This document shows, piece after piece, positions 55,821 to 64,000 of a DNA stretch of 64,000 nt (within the stretch, counting starts at the first letter, position 1; the number at the start of each line of letters is the position of its first letter). Position numbers and translations under genes: made by a program. The notes under the pieces were generated by a model. It did not search any database. It saw only the letters and a program-made list of their open reading frames with translations, and was not told the origin of the DNA. The DNA is from Pseudohalocynthiibacter aestuariivivens (GTDB lineage: Bacteria; Pseudomonadota; Alphaproteobacteria; Rhodobacterales; Rhodobacteraceae): assembly GCF_011040495.1 (NCBI RefSeq), contig NZ_CP049037.1:2480001-2544000 (forward strand), read 5' to 3'.

Positions 55821-56684
55821 GTGGCAGATCCTAGGATATTCGGTGATCTCTTCCTCGGTATAGGCGCGATGAAGGCTGGCACAACATGGCTATATGCGAT
55901 GCTGGACCGACATCCGCAGTTGCATTTCTGCCCCGAGAAAGAAGTGCATTATTTCTATCATCGCTACGTGGACAACACCCAGCTAAACGAACGCCGCCGG
56001 CTTGAGAATGTGCGTGAACGCTACCTGCTGCGCTTTGATCCGGCCACGGCTAATATCGACCGTATCCGCCAGAACCTGCATTGGGTCAGTGCCTATCTGA
56101 ACGGTCCGGTGGACGATCATTGGTATCGGAACCTGTTTCAGCTGCGCTCGCATCATCGTTATGCCTGTGATTTCTCCAACCTGACGGCGCATGTCCCGGC
56201 AGAGATCTGGCCGCGGATTCAGGCATCGTGCAACCGGCTGCGCGTTCTCTACACCATGCGCGATCCACTGAAACGATTGTGGAGTCATACCAAGTTCCAC
56301 CTACAGGTAACTGACCAGATGCATCTGTTGGACTGCTGGGGACCTGCCGATTTTGATGCCTTTGTGCGCAAACCCTTTATCTGGGACAACGCTGAATATG
56401 GCCGTACCTTGCGCGCGCTGCGTGGTGGTCTGGATGACGCCAACTGGCACGCGGTCTTTTACGAGGATATTCATGCTGATCAGCGCGCGATGCTCGCTAG
56501 GATCGAGGGGTTTCTAGGCGTCGATGCCCAGACCTATCCCGATGCTTTGTTGGCGCGGCGTTTTACTGAATCAGCGCGCCGCCAGATGCCGGAGTTTTTT
56601 GGTAACCTCTTTGCCCGCGATATTGCCCGCATCACCAATGAGGTGCGTGAGGAAGGATTTGCAATCCCGTCCAGCTGGGGCTGA
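55821..56684 (+). CDS. PAPS-dependent sulfotransferase
   Basis: A 287-residue cytoplasmic sulfotransferase that moves sulfate from PAPS to a hydroxyl, here probably on a sugar. The 5'-phosphosulfate loop is GAMKAGTTWLY (15-25) and the 3'-phosphate site is MRDPLKRLWSH, with Arg147 and Ser155 the expected contacts. The start is a GTG at 55821 with GGAGG 8 bases upstream; an ATG at 55814 is in another phase and ends after six codons. Placed between the RTX gene and the capsule exporter, it suggests a sulfated surface polysaccharide. Confidence 0.88.
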   Translation: MADPRIFGDLFLGIGAMKAGTTWLYAMLDRHPQLHFCPEKEVHYFYHRYVDNTQLNERRRLENVRERYLLRFDPATANIDRIRQNLHWVSAYLNGPVDDHWYRNLFQLRSHHRYACDFSNLTAHVPAEIWPRIQASCNRLRVLYTMRDPLKRLWSHTKFHLQVTDQMHLLDCWGPADFDAFVRKPFIWDNAEYGRTLRALRGGLDDANWHAVFYEDIHADQRAMLARIEGFLGVDAQTYPDALLARRFTESARRQMPEFFGNLFARDIARITNEVREEGFAIPSSWG

Positions 56685-56693
56685 CACACCAAT

Positions 56694-57488
56694 CTACTTT
56701 AGCAGAATATCCCGGTGATACCGCCACAGCAGAAAGAGGCCGGTAATGAATGTCACTGCCGATAGCCCCATCACATAAAGCGCCGAAACATAGCTGGCAT
56801 GATAAAACGGATAGAATCCCTCGCGCATCATGCCGACGATATGCACCAGCGGGTTGAACCACAAAAGATCGCCATAGGGTGCCGGAACCGATTCAAATAC
56901 AAAGAACACGCATGAAATGATGAATAGCGGCCGGGTAACAATCGCCCAGATCGTGGCCCATAACGGATAGGCCAGCGTCAGGAACGCATTCAGCGTTCCA
57001 ATCCCTGTCGCCAAACAGATCACGAGCAGATAGGCCATTGCAATACTCTGTGCATCGATGCTGGCACGCGCGCCTAGGCCCCAGAGGATAAAGCTCAGCA
57101 CTATGGCGTTTACCATCAACTGAGCAAAGCCATTCAGGATCAGCCGCGCGATGATCGCATCAAGAAAGGTCACGCGTGGGTATTTCAGCAATGCGCGCGA
57201 AAACTGGATTGTCTGGCCCAGTTTGCCGGACAGATCGTTGAACATCAAAAAGGGCAGCACCCCCGCCGCATAGAACAACGGAAAACTCGTGCCCAGTGGG
57301 GGGGCGCGAAAGCCAATGGAAAACACCGCCGTCAGCAGGGCAACACCAGCCGCAGGTTCGATGATCGCCCAGAGGTATCCCCCCGGAGAGCGGCCATATG
57401 TGGTCGACATCTCACGCAGGATCAGCGCCGCAATGGCGCGCGCCGCCTGCGTAGCGCCGCCCGATTTCATCACATTCGAACCGGCCAT
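56694..57488 (-). CDS. kpsM: KpsM-like permease of the capsule ABC exporter
   Basis: A 264-residue ABC-2 type inner-membrane permease for capsular polysaccharide. It has six transmembrane helices and typical boxes: REMSTTYGRSPGGYLWAIIEP near the N-terminus, ALLKYPRVTFLDAIIARLIL in the middle and WFNPLVHIVGMMREGFYP near the end. Partner genes kpsE and kpsT are divergent (57629 onward), so the exporter is split across a shared promoter region. The convergent sulfotransferase gene stops only 9 bases away. Confidence 0.9.
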   Translation of the reverse strand: MAGSNVMKSGGATQAARAIAALILREMSTTYGRSPGGYLWAIIEPAAGVALLTAVFSIGFRAPPLGTSFPLFYAAGVLPFLMFNDLSGKLGQTIQFSRALLKYPRVTFLDAIIARLILNGFAQLMVNAIVLSFILWGLGARASIDAQSIAMAYLLVICLATGIGTLNAFLTLAYPLWATIWAIVTRPLFIISCVFFVFESVPAPYGDLLWFNPLVHIVGMMREGFYPFYHASYVSALYVMGLSAVTFITGLFLLWRYHRDILLK

Positions 57489-57628
57489 GCCCGTCCCCTA
57501 ATATTACACATCAAGGGTAACGGGCGGGGTTTAAGAAATCTTTTAGCAAAAGCGAATAAACCGGACGGTACCCCGTCTGCACATGAGGACCGGGGGCAGG
57601 CAGAACGCTGAGAAGAAAGCAGGCACGA

Positions 57629-58804
57629 ATGTCCATCACCCGAGCGATCGACCGACAGGGCGCAACGGCACTGCCGCCACCCGTCACACACAGTCGGTTA
57701 AGGCTACGACACCGGTTTGCGATCTTCAGTTTTTTCCTGCTGGTGGCAATGCCCGCCTACACGGTGGGCTGGTTCCTCTATACCCGCGTCGCGGATCAAT
57801 ACGCATCGCATCTGGGGTTTTCGGTACGTACCGAGGAAAGCGGATCGGCGATCGAGTTGCTAGGTGGCGTCACGGAACTATCCGGCTCATCCTCGTCGGA
57901 TACCGATATCCTCTATGCCTACCTTACCAGTCAGAAACTCGTGCGCCTTATGGAGCAGCGCGTGGATCTGCGCGCCGTCTGGGGTGACACGGATCGTTGG
58001 CGCGACCCCATCTTTACCGTCGATCCTGCGGGGACGATTGAGGACCTTCAGGCCCATTGGGAACGCATGGTGCGTATCGAATATGACAGTGGCAGCGGCA
58101 TGATTGATCTGCGTATTCTGGCCTTTGATCCGCAAGATGCTCAGCGCATCGCGGCGGCACTCTTTGCTGCGTGCAGTGCGATGATCAATGACCTGTCGAT
58201 CGTCGCTCGTGAGGATGCGATCAAGTACGCGCGTGATGAACTGGATGCCGCGGTCGTGCGGCTCAAGGAGGCGCGCAAGGCGCTCACCGCGTACCGGAAC
58301 CGCAACCAGATGGTCGACCCGACAATGGACACTGCGGGGCGCATGGGGCTTGTCACCACGCTACAGCGACAGCTGGCAGAGGCACTGATCGAGCTGGACC
58401 TCCTGCGAGATTCGACACGCGCCAATGACCCGCGTGTGGTCCAGGCGACCCGGCGCGTGGCGGTGATTGAGGACCGGATTGCCGCCGAACGGCAAAAGCT
58501 GGGCTTGGGCCAGGGGAATGCCGCGACAGAGGCGTTCGCCGATCTTGTGGGCGAATACGAAGGTCTGATCGTTGACCGTGAGTTCGCCGAAACCGCCTAT
58601 ACTGCCGCACTCGCCAATTATGACGCTGCGCAAGCCGAGGCGCAGAAACAAAGCCGCTATCTGGCCGCCCATATCGAGCCGACACTGGCAGAGGCCGCAG
58701 AATACCCCGAGCGGCTGAAACTGTTGCTGATTGCGCTCTTGTTCGAGTTTTTTCTGTGGTGTGTTGCAGTGCTGATCACCTACAGCCTGCGCGACCGGCG
58801 CTAA
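57629..58804 (+). CDS. kpsE: KpsE-like inner-membrane capsule export protein
   Basis: A 391-residue membrane-fusion/polysaccharide co-polymerase-type protein of capsule export. One helix at residues 30-52 (FAIFSFFLLVAMPAYTVGWF) leads into a periplasmic part with SVRTEESGSAIELLGGV and YLTSQKLVRLMEQRVDLR. A long coiled coil (about 205-345) follows, then a C-terminal helix LLLIALLFEFFLWCVAVLI. This N- and C-terminal anchoring with a coiled coil is the KpsE/BexC/Wza-partner pattern. The ATG at 57629 follows AGAAGAAAGCAGG. kpsT begins 11 bases after its stop. Confidence 0.88.
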   Translation: MSITRAIDRQGATALPPPVTHSRLRLRHRFAIFSFFLLVAMPAYTVGWFLYTRVADQYASHLGFSVRTEESGSAIELLGGVTELSGSSSSDTDILYAYLTSQKLVRLMEQRVDLRAVWGDTDRWRDPIFTVDPAGTIEDLQAHWERMVRIEYDSGSGMIDLRILAFDPQDAQRIAAALFAACSAMINDLSIVAREDAIKYARDELDAAVVRLKEARKALTAYRNRNQMVDPTMDTAGRMGLVTTLQRQLAEALIELDLLRDSTRANDPRVVQATRRVAVIEDRIAAERQKLGLGQGNAATEAFADLVGEYEGLIVDREFAETAYTAALANYDAAQAEAQKQSRYLAAHIEPTLAEAAEYPERLKLLLIALLFEFFLWCVAVLITYSLRDRR

Positions 58805-58815
58805 GGCGACGGAAA

Positions 58816-59502
58816 ATGATCCGGCTGGAAAACATAAGCAAGGATTTCCCGTTGCGCGGCGCGCGCAAGGTAGTAATCCGAAATGCCACCGCGGTTTTCC
58901 CTGCCGGGCGAAGCGTTGCCTTGCTGGGTCGGAATGGCGCGGGCAAGAGCACGCTGCTCGACATTATTGCCGGTACAATCAGGCCATCACGCGGGCGGGT
59001 GGCCACCAACGGGCGCATTTCCTACCCTGTCGGCTTTGCCGGATCGTTCCATCCCGATCTAACCGGCGCGCAGAACACGCGGTTCGTGGCGCGTATCTAC
59101 GGGGTGGATACTTCTGCGCTCTTGGATTTCGTTCACGACTTCGCGCAGCTTGGCCCGCATTTTCATATGCCACTGCGATCCTACTCGGCAGGGATGAAGG
59201 CGCGGCTGTCATTCGGTGTGTCGATGGGCATCCCGTTCGACACATATCTCGTAGACGAGGTGACGTCGGTGGGTGACGGCGCATTCCGGCGCAAAAGCAT
59301 CGCCCTGTTCGATGCACGGCGCGAACATGCGGGCGCGGTGGTGGTATCCCACTCGTTACCGATGATCCGGCGCATCTGCGACATGGGTGCCGTGTTGGAA
59401 AACGGTGTTTTGCGCATCTTTGACGATCTGGAAGAGGCATTGGCCCTACACGAGCGTAATTTGGGCGGTTCGCAGCTGAACCTGGCAGCATCGGTGATCT
59501 AG
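58816..59502 (+). CDS. kpsT: KpsT-like ATPase of the capsule ABC exporter
   Basis: A 228-residue ABC ATPase pairing with KpsM. Walker A is GRNGAGKST (38-46), the signature region is SYSAGMKARLSFG (122-134) and Walker B is TYLVDEV (143-149), with the H-loop in VVSHSLPM. The signature reads YSAGM rather than LSGGQ, which is normal for the KpsT/BexA polysaccharide exporters. The ATG at 58816 has GGCGACGGA upstream; a frame from 58756 overlaps kpsE. Its stop codon overlaps that of the convergent glycosyltransferase. Confidence 0.94.
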   Translation: MIRLENISKDFPLRGARKVVIRNATAVFPAGRSVALLGRNGAGKSTLLDIIAGTIRPSRGRVATNGRISYPVGFAGSFHPDLTGAQNTRFVARIYGVDTSALLDFVHDFAQLGPHFHMPLRSYSAGMKARLSFGVSMGIPFDTYLVDEVTSVGDGAFRRKSIALFDARREHAGAVVVSHSLPMIRRICDMGAVLENGVLRIFDDLEEALALHERNLGGSQLNLAASVI

Positions 59503-60689
59503 GGCGCAGGTTTTTGCCGTTCTGCGTCGGTCCGAAAACTGCCCAGCACCTCGGACACCAGCCTGCGGGCGCGAAATTGCCAGATATCATAAGGATAGCT
59601 GCGCCGCCACGCTGCGCGGATTCTTGCGGCACTATCGCTGCGGGTACTGACATAGCTTTCGATCAGTTGGGTAATACGAACGGCGTCCCGCGGCAGATCG
59701 CGCAACGGAAGACACATTGCCATTGGGTGTGTCGTGATGATTTCGGGTGCGGCCTCGATCGGGCCAAGGATGATCGGCAATCCGCATTCAAAAGCTTCAA
59801 TCGTGCCGATCGGCATCCCCTCGTAGCGCGAGGTCAGCAAATACCCGTCCGCCTCGGCCAGTATCGGGCGCACATCGGCTAATGAACCGGTAAAATGGAT
59901 ACGTGCGCGGGTTTCTGGCCGCACTTGCCGCAATATCCGGGCTTGGAACGTTGGATCATCGGTGCCCGACCCGCACAATGTCAGGCTGTATTCAGGTGGC
60001 ATATGATCCATCAGACGCACCGCCAGTGGATAGTTTTTTTGATACCCTGCGCGCCCGGTGATCACCAATTGTCGCTGGTTGCGTCCGTGTCGTGGCAAGG
60101 GCAGCTTTCCCAAGTTGGAACTGTTGGGAAGAACGTGGGTGATGTGCCGCATCATCCGGGTTTCGCCGACCACGTTGCGCAGCCGGATCGCCATGTCCGA
60201 GGACACAAACACCAGATGCATAGGCGGGCAGCGCGCCAACAGGAACCGCTCCAGCCACCGGGAAACGACTGCTGCGAGCCGACGGTGGCCCGGATCGAAC
60301 GGGATGCCGTGATAGGTCATCGCGATGCGGGTCTGCGGCGAAGGGCGCAACAGCCGCAGCGCCAACGCCATCCGCAACATCAACGCAGGTAATCGCGCAT
60401 GCAGCCAGATCACGTCCCAGTTCTGGCTGCGCGCGACACGCAATGCGCCGCGCCATCCGCGCCACATCGTTCCGGGGCGCAGACAGCTGCGCATTCCGTC
60501 AATCTCGATGTGATGTATACCGGTCTCGATGATGCGGTCATAGCCGCCGCGATTGCGGTCGCTGACGATCGTAAGTGCCGCAGAACCGACGAGTGTCTCG
60601 CTCAGCTGTTCAAGATGGCGGGGCACGCCGGTACGCGCTCCATCGCCACCAAAAAGCAGAATATTCGGAACAGGATCAGGTTTTTCCAA
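59499..60689 (-). CDS. Glycosyltransferase, family 4 type
   Basis: A 396-residue GT-B glycosyltransferase. The nucleotide-sugar half has VITGRAGYQKNYPLAVRLMD, ARIHFTGSLADVRPILAEAD and the E-x7-E-type LTSRYEGMPIGTIEAFECGLPIIL. The N-terminal half begins NILLFGGDGARTGVPRHLEQL. No ATG stands near a sensible start. I use the TTG at 60689, preceded by a GGGGGG stretch and overlapping the GT2 stop by 14 bases; an ATG at 60794 would add 35 residues inside the neighbour. It probably forms an operon with the GT2 gene and adds one sugar of the capsule or exopolysaccharide. Confidence 0.82.
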   Translation of the reverse strand: MEKPDPVPNILLFGGDGARTGVPRHLEQLSETLVGSAALTIVSDRNRGGYDRIIETGIHHIEIDGMRSCLRPGTMWRGWRGALRVARSQNWDVIWLHARLPALMLRMALALRLLRPSPQTRIAMTYHGIPFDPGHRRLAAVVSRWLERFLLARCPPMHLVFVSSDMAIRLRNVVGETRMMRHITHVLPNSSNLGKLPLPRHGRNQRQLVITGRAGYQKNYPLAVRLMDHMPPEYSLTLCGSGTDDPTFQARILRQVRPETRARIHFTGSLADVRPILAEADGYLLTSRYEGMPIGTIEAFECGLPIILGPIEAAPEIITTHPMAMCLPLRDLPRDAVRITQLIESYVSTRSDSAARIRAAWRRSYPYDIWQFRARRLVSEVLGSFRTDAERQKPAP

Positions 60690-61614
60690 GCGCGGCTGCC
60701 CCCCAAAATCCCATCGAGCCGGACACCGATTGACGGTAGGGCGCAACCTGTCCCAGCGCCCAGATGCGCGCTGGAAACGGTTTCTTGCGGGCATTGGTGA
60801 AACGATCAAGGGTTGCGTAGTTTTCTGGCGTAAGAAACGCGGCGCAGTCTTGCATAGCGGCAATGTTGCCAGCGATCCGCGCACGAAATACCCCGCGCAG
60901 GACGGCATGCTTGCGCGCGACCAGCCCGCTTATGCCTGTTCCGGCGCCAATCGCGTTGGTTCGATGTTGTCGGTAGAACAATACGCGTGACGGATCAGTT
61001 AGAATTCGTCCCCCCGCCCCGGAGATCAGAAGGTAGAGCCACCAGTCATGTGCAAATACCGGCCCGGTCAACCGCGCTGCAGCACGCGCCAGAGCGGCCG
61101 CTGCGGCGTTAAGGACGATGGTGTTTCCCGGTGCGATGTTTTCGACCAGCGCATTTCGGAAAGATGGTGCTTTTACGCGGTTGTCTGGTCCGAACCGCAC
61201 CTCGTTCGCGCCATCCCAAACCCAGCGCCGCGCGCAGTAAAGCGCCGGCTGTTCCGCTGGCATACGGGCCAGCCAGATCGCCGCACGGCGCAGTTTGTTC
61301 GCACACCACACATCATCCTGATCGGCGAGCGCCACCAGACCGGGGCACTCAGGCAGTCCAGCTATCAACTTCAAATAATTGTGAGAGAACCCGCGCCTCT
61401 GACCTGATTTCAATGTGACGCGGCCGGGATGGTTTTGACCAAACCGGGTGATGACAGAACGGCTTTCATCGCTTGATGCGTCGTCATTACAGGTGAGGGT
61501 CCAAGTCACACCGTTCTGGGCGGCGATGCTCCTTAGTTGTGCGGGCAGGTAGGGCGCACCGTTGTGGACACCCATCAGAATACGAACCGGATCAGTTGCG
61601 CCTATACCGTTCAT
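60676..61614 (-). CDS. Glycosyltransferase, family 2 type
   Basis: A 312-residue GT-A glycosyltransferase resembling rhamnosyl-transfer enzymes. It begins RILMGVHNGAPYLPAQLRSI, continues NDDASSDESRSVI, and has the metal-binding ALADQDDVWCANKLRRA near residue 95, with FAHDWWLYLLISGAGG as the acceptor-side box. The ATG at 61614 lacks a good ribosome site; a TTG at 61635 is a possible start. It is the first gene of a minus-strand pair and faces a plus-strand glycosyltransferase pair across a 120-base gap. Confidence 0.85.
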   Translation of the reverse strand: MNGIGATDPVRILMGVHNGAPYLPAQLRSIAAQNGVTWTLTCNDDASSDESRSVITRFGQNHPGRVTLKSGQRRGFSHNYLKLIAGLPECPGLVALADQDDVWCANKLRRAAIWLARMPAEQPALYCARRWVWDGANEVRFGPDNRVKAPSFRNALVENIAPGNTIVLNAAAAALARAAARLTGPVFAHDWWLYLLISGAGGRILTDPSRVLFYRQHRTNAIGAGTGISGLVARKHAVLRGVFRARIAGNIAAMQDCAAFLTPENYATLDRFTNARKKPFPARIWALGQVAPYRQSVSGSMGFWGAAALGKT

Positions 61615-61734
61615 GTCACAGCCATGGTTGCCCAAAATCTCTTGCCCGCCCTTGGTAAAGAGAACTCGTAAACTCTCACTTAATTATCTTGCGCAATAGT
61701 TGAGGCGGTCACACTGCAACGAGGGGAAGCCCCG

Positions 61735-63039
61735 GTGATAAGATACCTACGCCCATCGCTCGTCCGGCAATTCCTATGGGTTGTCCGCCGTGACGGGGTG
61801 CGCACGGCATTAACGCGTGCGTGCACCTATGTGATGTCCCGGCGCAGGGGCGTAGCGCCCAGCGACGTACCCCGCACGCCGAATATGGGCGGGGATCACT
61901 ATCTCAGCGGTATTTGGCGCAGTCTTGCGCGCTCGGATGCGTTTCATGTGATTGCTGCCCCGGCATACGTCACCCGGCGCCGCAGTATCGCGTTGATCGG
62001 GGATCTGAATCTGCCGCAATGCCGTAAATACCGGGTCGAGCAGCTGGAAGAGTTCTGGCGGCTGTGCGATGTCGAGCTACGCTACGCCCACCATCAGGAT
62101 GTCCCCCGCGCAGTACAGATCTTGCAGGATGCGACGCATTTGATGTGTTATCGACTATCCGGTTGCGGCGATGTGCCGATGCTGCTGTACGAGGCGCGTC
62201 GTCTTCGTCTGCCGATCCTCTATGATATTGACGATCCGCTGTTCTCGATTTCCGCCTACGAAACTTACGCGAATATGACCGTTCTCGAACCGGGCTTGCA
62301 GGCGCATTTCGCGGCAGAGGCGCCGCGCTATCTGGAAACGATGAATGGTTGTGATGCGGTGTCAGTCTCGACGCCGGGGCTGGCCGATCATGCGCGCCTT
62401 TATACGTCGCGCCCGGTGTTCGTGCGACGCAACTTTGCTGATCAGGCCACGCTGCGGGCGGGCCAGCAGGCGATGCAGGCCAGCACCGATAATGAGGCGG
62501 CGTTTCGGGTTGCTTTTGCCAGCGGATCACAAGGTCACGAAGCCGATTTTAAGATAATTGAGGCGGAACTGACCGCATTTCTGGCTGCTGATGGAAACCG
62601 GCGGTTGATGATGCTGGGTCATTTTGAGCGACGGCATCTGCCAACCGCCATCGCGCGCCAGACTGAATGGCACAGCTTTACAAACTATGACACGTATTTG
62701 CGGACGTTGGCGCAGGCCGATTGCGTGGTGATGCCGCTGGTGAGCGATCCGTTCAATCGCTGCAAGAGCGCGGTGCGCGCCATAGATGCCGCTGCCGTCG
62801 GCACACCTGCCATATGCAGCGCGGTCGGGGATTTGCCACAGGTGGTGCGTCACGATCAGACGGGTTTTGTTGCCCGGTCATCGCGCGACTGGGGCGGTTC
62901 GTTGAACACTCTGGCGCGTGATCCGGGCGCGGCGCGTGCGATGGGCCTCCGGGCCCGTCGCAATCTGGAACAGCATTGGTCGGCACAGGCGGCCCCGCAT
63001 ATCGTTGACCCTGACCTCATGGATTGGGTGCTGGCATGA
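61735..63039 (+). CDS. Glycosyltransferase-like protein (GT-B, family 4 related)
   Basis: A 434-residue protein whose C-terminal half is a GT-B glycosyltransferase domain: RVAFASGSQGHEADFKIIE, ADCVVMPLVSDPFNRCKSAVRAID, AAAVGTPAICSAVGDLPQVV and GFVARSSRDW. The N-terminal half has LPILYDIDDPLFSISAYETYA, typical of enzymes that carry a DIDD motif. The start is a GTG at 61735 with GAGGGGAA just upstream. It overlaps the next glycosyltransferase as ATGA. The sugar is unknown; surface polysaccharide synthesis is inferred from context. Confidence 0.82.
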   Translation: MIRYLRPSLVRQFLWVVRRDGVRTALTRACTYVMSRRRGVAPSDVPRTPNMGGDHYLSGIWRSLARSDAFHVIAAPAYVTRRRSIALIGDLNLPQCRKYRVEQLEEFWRLCDVELRYAHHQDVPRAVQILQDATHLMCYRLSGCGDVPMLLYEARRLRLPILYDIDDPLFSISAYETYANMTVLEPGLQAHFAAEAPRYLETMNGCDAVSVSTPGLADHARLYTSRPVFVRRNFADQATLRAGQQAMQASTDNEAAFRVAFASGSQGHEADFKIIEAELTAFLAADGNRRLMMLGHFERRHLPTAIARQTEWHSFTNYDTYLRTLAQADCVVMPLVSDPFNRCKSAVRAIDAAAVGTPAICSAVGDLPQVVRHDQTGFVARSSRDWGGSLNTLARDPGAARAMGLRARRNLEQHWSAQAAPHIVDPDLMDWVLA

Positions 63040-64000
63040 GCGGGCCACATATTCTGATCGTTAACGTGTTTTTCGCGCCAAACGCCTATGGCGGTGCGAC
63101 CATCGTCGCCGAAGAAGTGGCCCATGCTCTGCGCCGCAAGGGGTGCCTGATCACGGCGATCTCGTTGATCAGCCGGGCAGAGCTGGCCCCCTATGCCGTG
63201 ATCAAATCCGAAGTGAATGGCCTGACGTCCTACCTCGTCAATGTCCCCGAGGGGCGCAGTTATGCCGCACGCTATAACAATGCTGATCTGGCAGAGAGTA
63301 TCGGCGGGCTGATTGACAGGCTCGTGCCTGATCTGGTGCATGTGCATTGCGTGCAGGACGTCGGTGCCGGTGTGATCGAGGTCGCCAAGGCGCGCGGTCT
63401 GCCTGTGGTGCTCAGCGTGCATGATTTCTGGTGGCTATGCGAGCGTCAATTTATGATCACCCCCGATCAGCGATATTGCGGGCAGGCACCTGTGTGCCTG
63501 TCACGCTGTCGTGGCTGTGTCGAGGATTTCAGCGCCGCGCGTACACGCGATACCTATCTCAAGCGGCAAGCGGCGCTGGCGGACATCGTGACCTATCCAA
63601 GTCAATTTGCCCGTGACTTGTGCGAGGCATCCGGTCTGGCACCCGGACGCGGCACTGTCTGGCGAAATGGCGTGTGCCTGCCAGATTCCACGTACTTTGT
63701 TGCGCAAACAGCGCGCCGGGCGACAGACGCGCGGCTGGCCTTTGGTTATCTTGGCGGCCCCGCACAAATCAAAGGTTGGCCAGATATCCACGCCGCCTTT
63801 GCCGGGTTGGAGCGCGACGATTTCACCATGCATCTGGTCGACGGCGCATTGGATGGCGGATGGTGGACAGGGATTGATCTGACCGGACTGCCCGGTGAAT
63901 GGCAGATACACCCAAGGTTTTCGCAAGCTGAGATGGATACCTTCTATGCCCAAATCGACGTTCTACTGTTTCCGTCGCAATGGAAGGAAACCTTTGGTCT
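63036..64000 (+). CDS. Glycosyltransferase, family 4 type (3' end outside window)
   Basis: The first 321 residues of a GT-B enzyme. It begins MSGPHILIVNVFFAPNAYGG followed by ATIVAEEVAHALRRKG, with the acceptor-side VHVHCVQDVGAG and LSVHDFWWLCERQ. The cysteine-rich CGQAPVCLSRCRGC insert (near residues 150-163) is seen in some GT4 enzymes. The second half starts LAFGYLGGPAQIKGWPDIH and reaches the LLFPSQWKETFG site. The ATG at 63036 overlaps the preceding stop as ATGA. The gene is cut by the window end. Confidence 0.88.
   Translation, partial: MSGPHILIVNVFFAPNAYGGATIVAEEVAHALRRKGCLITAISLISRAELAPYAVIKSEVNGLTSYLVNVPEGRSYAARYNNADLAESIGGLIDRLVPDLVHVHCVQDVGAGVIEVAKARGLPVVLSVHDFWWLCERQFMITPDQRYCGQAPVCLSRCRGCVEDFSAARTRDTYLKRQAALADIVTYPSQFARDLCEASGLAPGRGTVWRNGVCLPDSTYFVAQTARRATDARLAFGYLGGPAQIKGWPDIHAAFAGLERDDFTMHLVDGALDGGWWTGIDLTGLPGEWQIHPRFSQAEMDTFYAQIDVLLFPSQWKETFG

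Noticed and set aside
57490..57628. CtrA site in the kpsM-kpsE divergent region
   Set aside because: TTAAGAAATCTTTTAG has the spacing but the second half-site has two mismatches.

Overview
The window looks like a 64 kb piece of a Rhodobacterales (Roseobacter-group, Rhodobacteraceae-type) chromosome. The evidence is high G+C, the RegB-SenC-RegA redox regulon locus near ahcY, a SAM-II riboswitch on metZ, a CtrA-type full site, the alphaproteobacterial AddAB/TsaE/AmgK/MurU block, and FolE2. I cannot name a genus. I see no tRNA, rRNA, CRISPR array, insertion sequence or prophage. Many gene pairs overlap by ATGA or share stop codons, so the genome is compact.

Region by region. (1) 1-16.2 kb is a long minus-strand run: regB, a kinase-less PAS protein, tsaE, amgK, murU, addB, addA, trxA, hslV, two inserted genes and hslU. 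It couples peptidoglycan recycling, double-strand-break repair, thiol redox and the HslVU heat-shock protease. senC and regA run the other way from the regB promoter. (2) 16.2-24 kb holds a GNAT enzyme, an HD hydrolase, an FkbM methyltransferase, ahcY with a structured leader, a ClpP-fold periplasmic protein, a DUF2853 gene and folE2. (3) 24-30 kb is a minus-strand run headed by metZ, which sits behind a SAM-II riboswitch and an intrinsic terminator. Behind it lie MmgE/PrpD, 2-hydroxyacid dehydrogenase and DapA-family aldolase genes, which look like a small catabolic unit. (4) 30-42 kb holds housekeeping and accessory genes: a GST, YciB, an EamA transporter, an MgtC-like protein, FtsY with an octapeptide repeat, a fused FdsG-FdsB diaphorase without its catalytic partner, an AlkB-type hydroxylase and FadH. 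(5) 42-53 kb is amine/amide metabolism: HyuA/HyuB, a polytopic membrane protein, an orphan Tat-type substrate-binding protein, pncB, and a flavin/4Fe-4S amine dehydrogenase whose pocket residues point to a histamine-dehydrogenase-like rather than a trimethylamine enzyme. (6) 53-64 kb is the cell surface: a secreted RTX protein with a propeller-like N-terminal half, a sulfotransferase, the KpsM/E/T capsule exporter and four glycosyltransferases, the last cut by the window end.

The observations I rate highest are the predicted histamine-type amine dehydrogenase, the riboswitch-terminator pair on metZ, the CtrA site in front of the PAS protein beside regB, a perfect 24-bp inverted repeat bracketing a small membrane gene, and the orphan FdsGB fusion. 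I found no clearly unprecedented multi-gene system. The nearest candidates are the HyuAB / membrane protein / orphan binding-protein block and the MmgE-dehydrogenase-aldolase operon.
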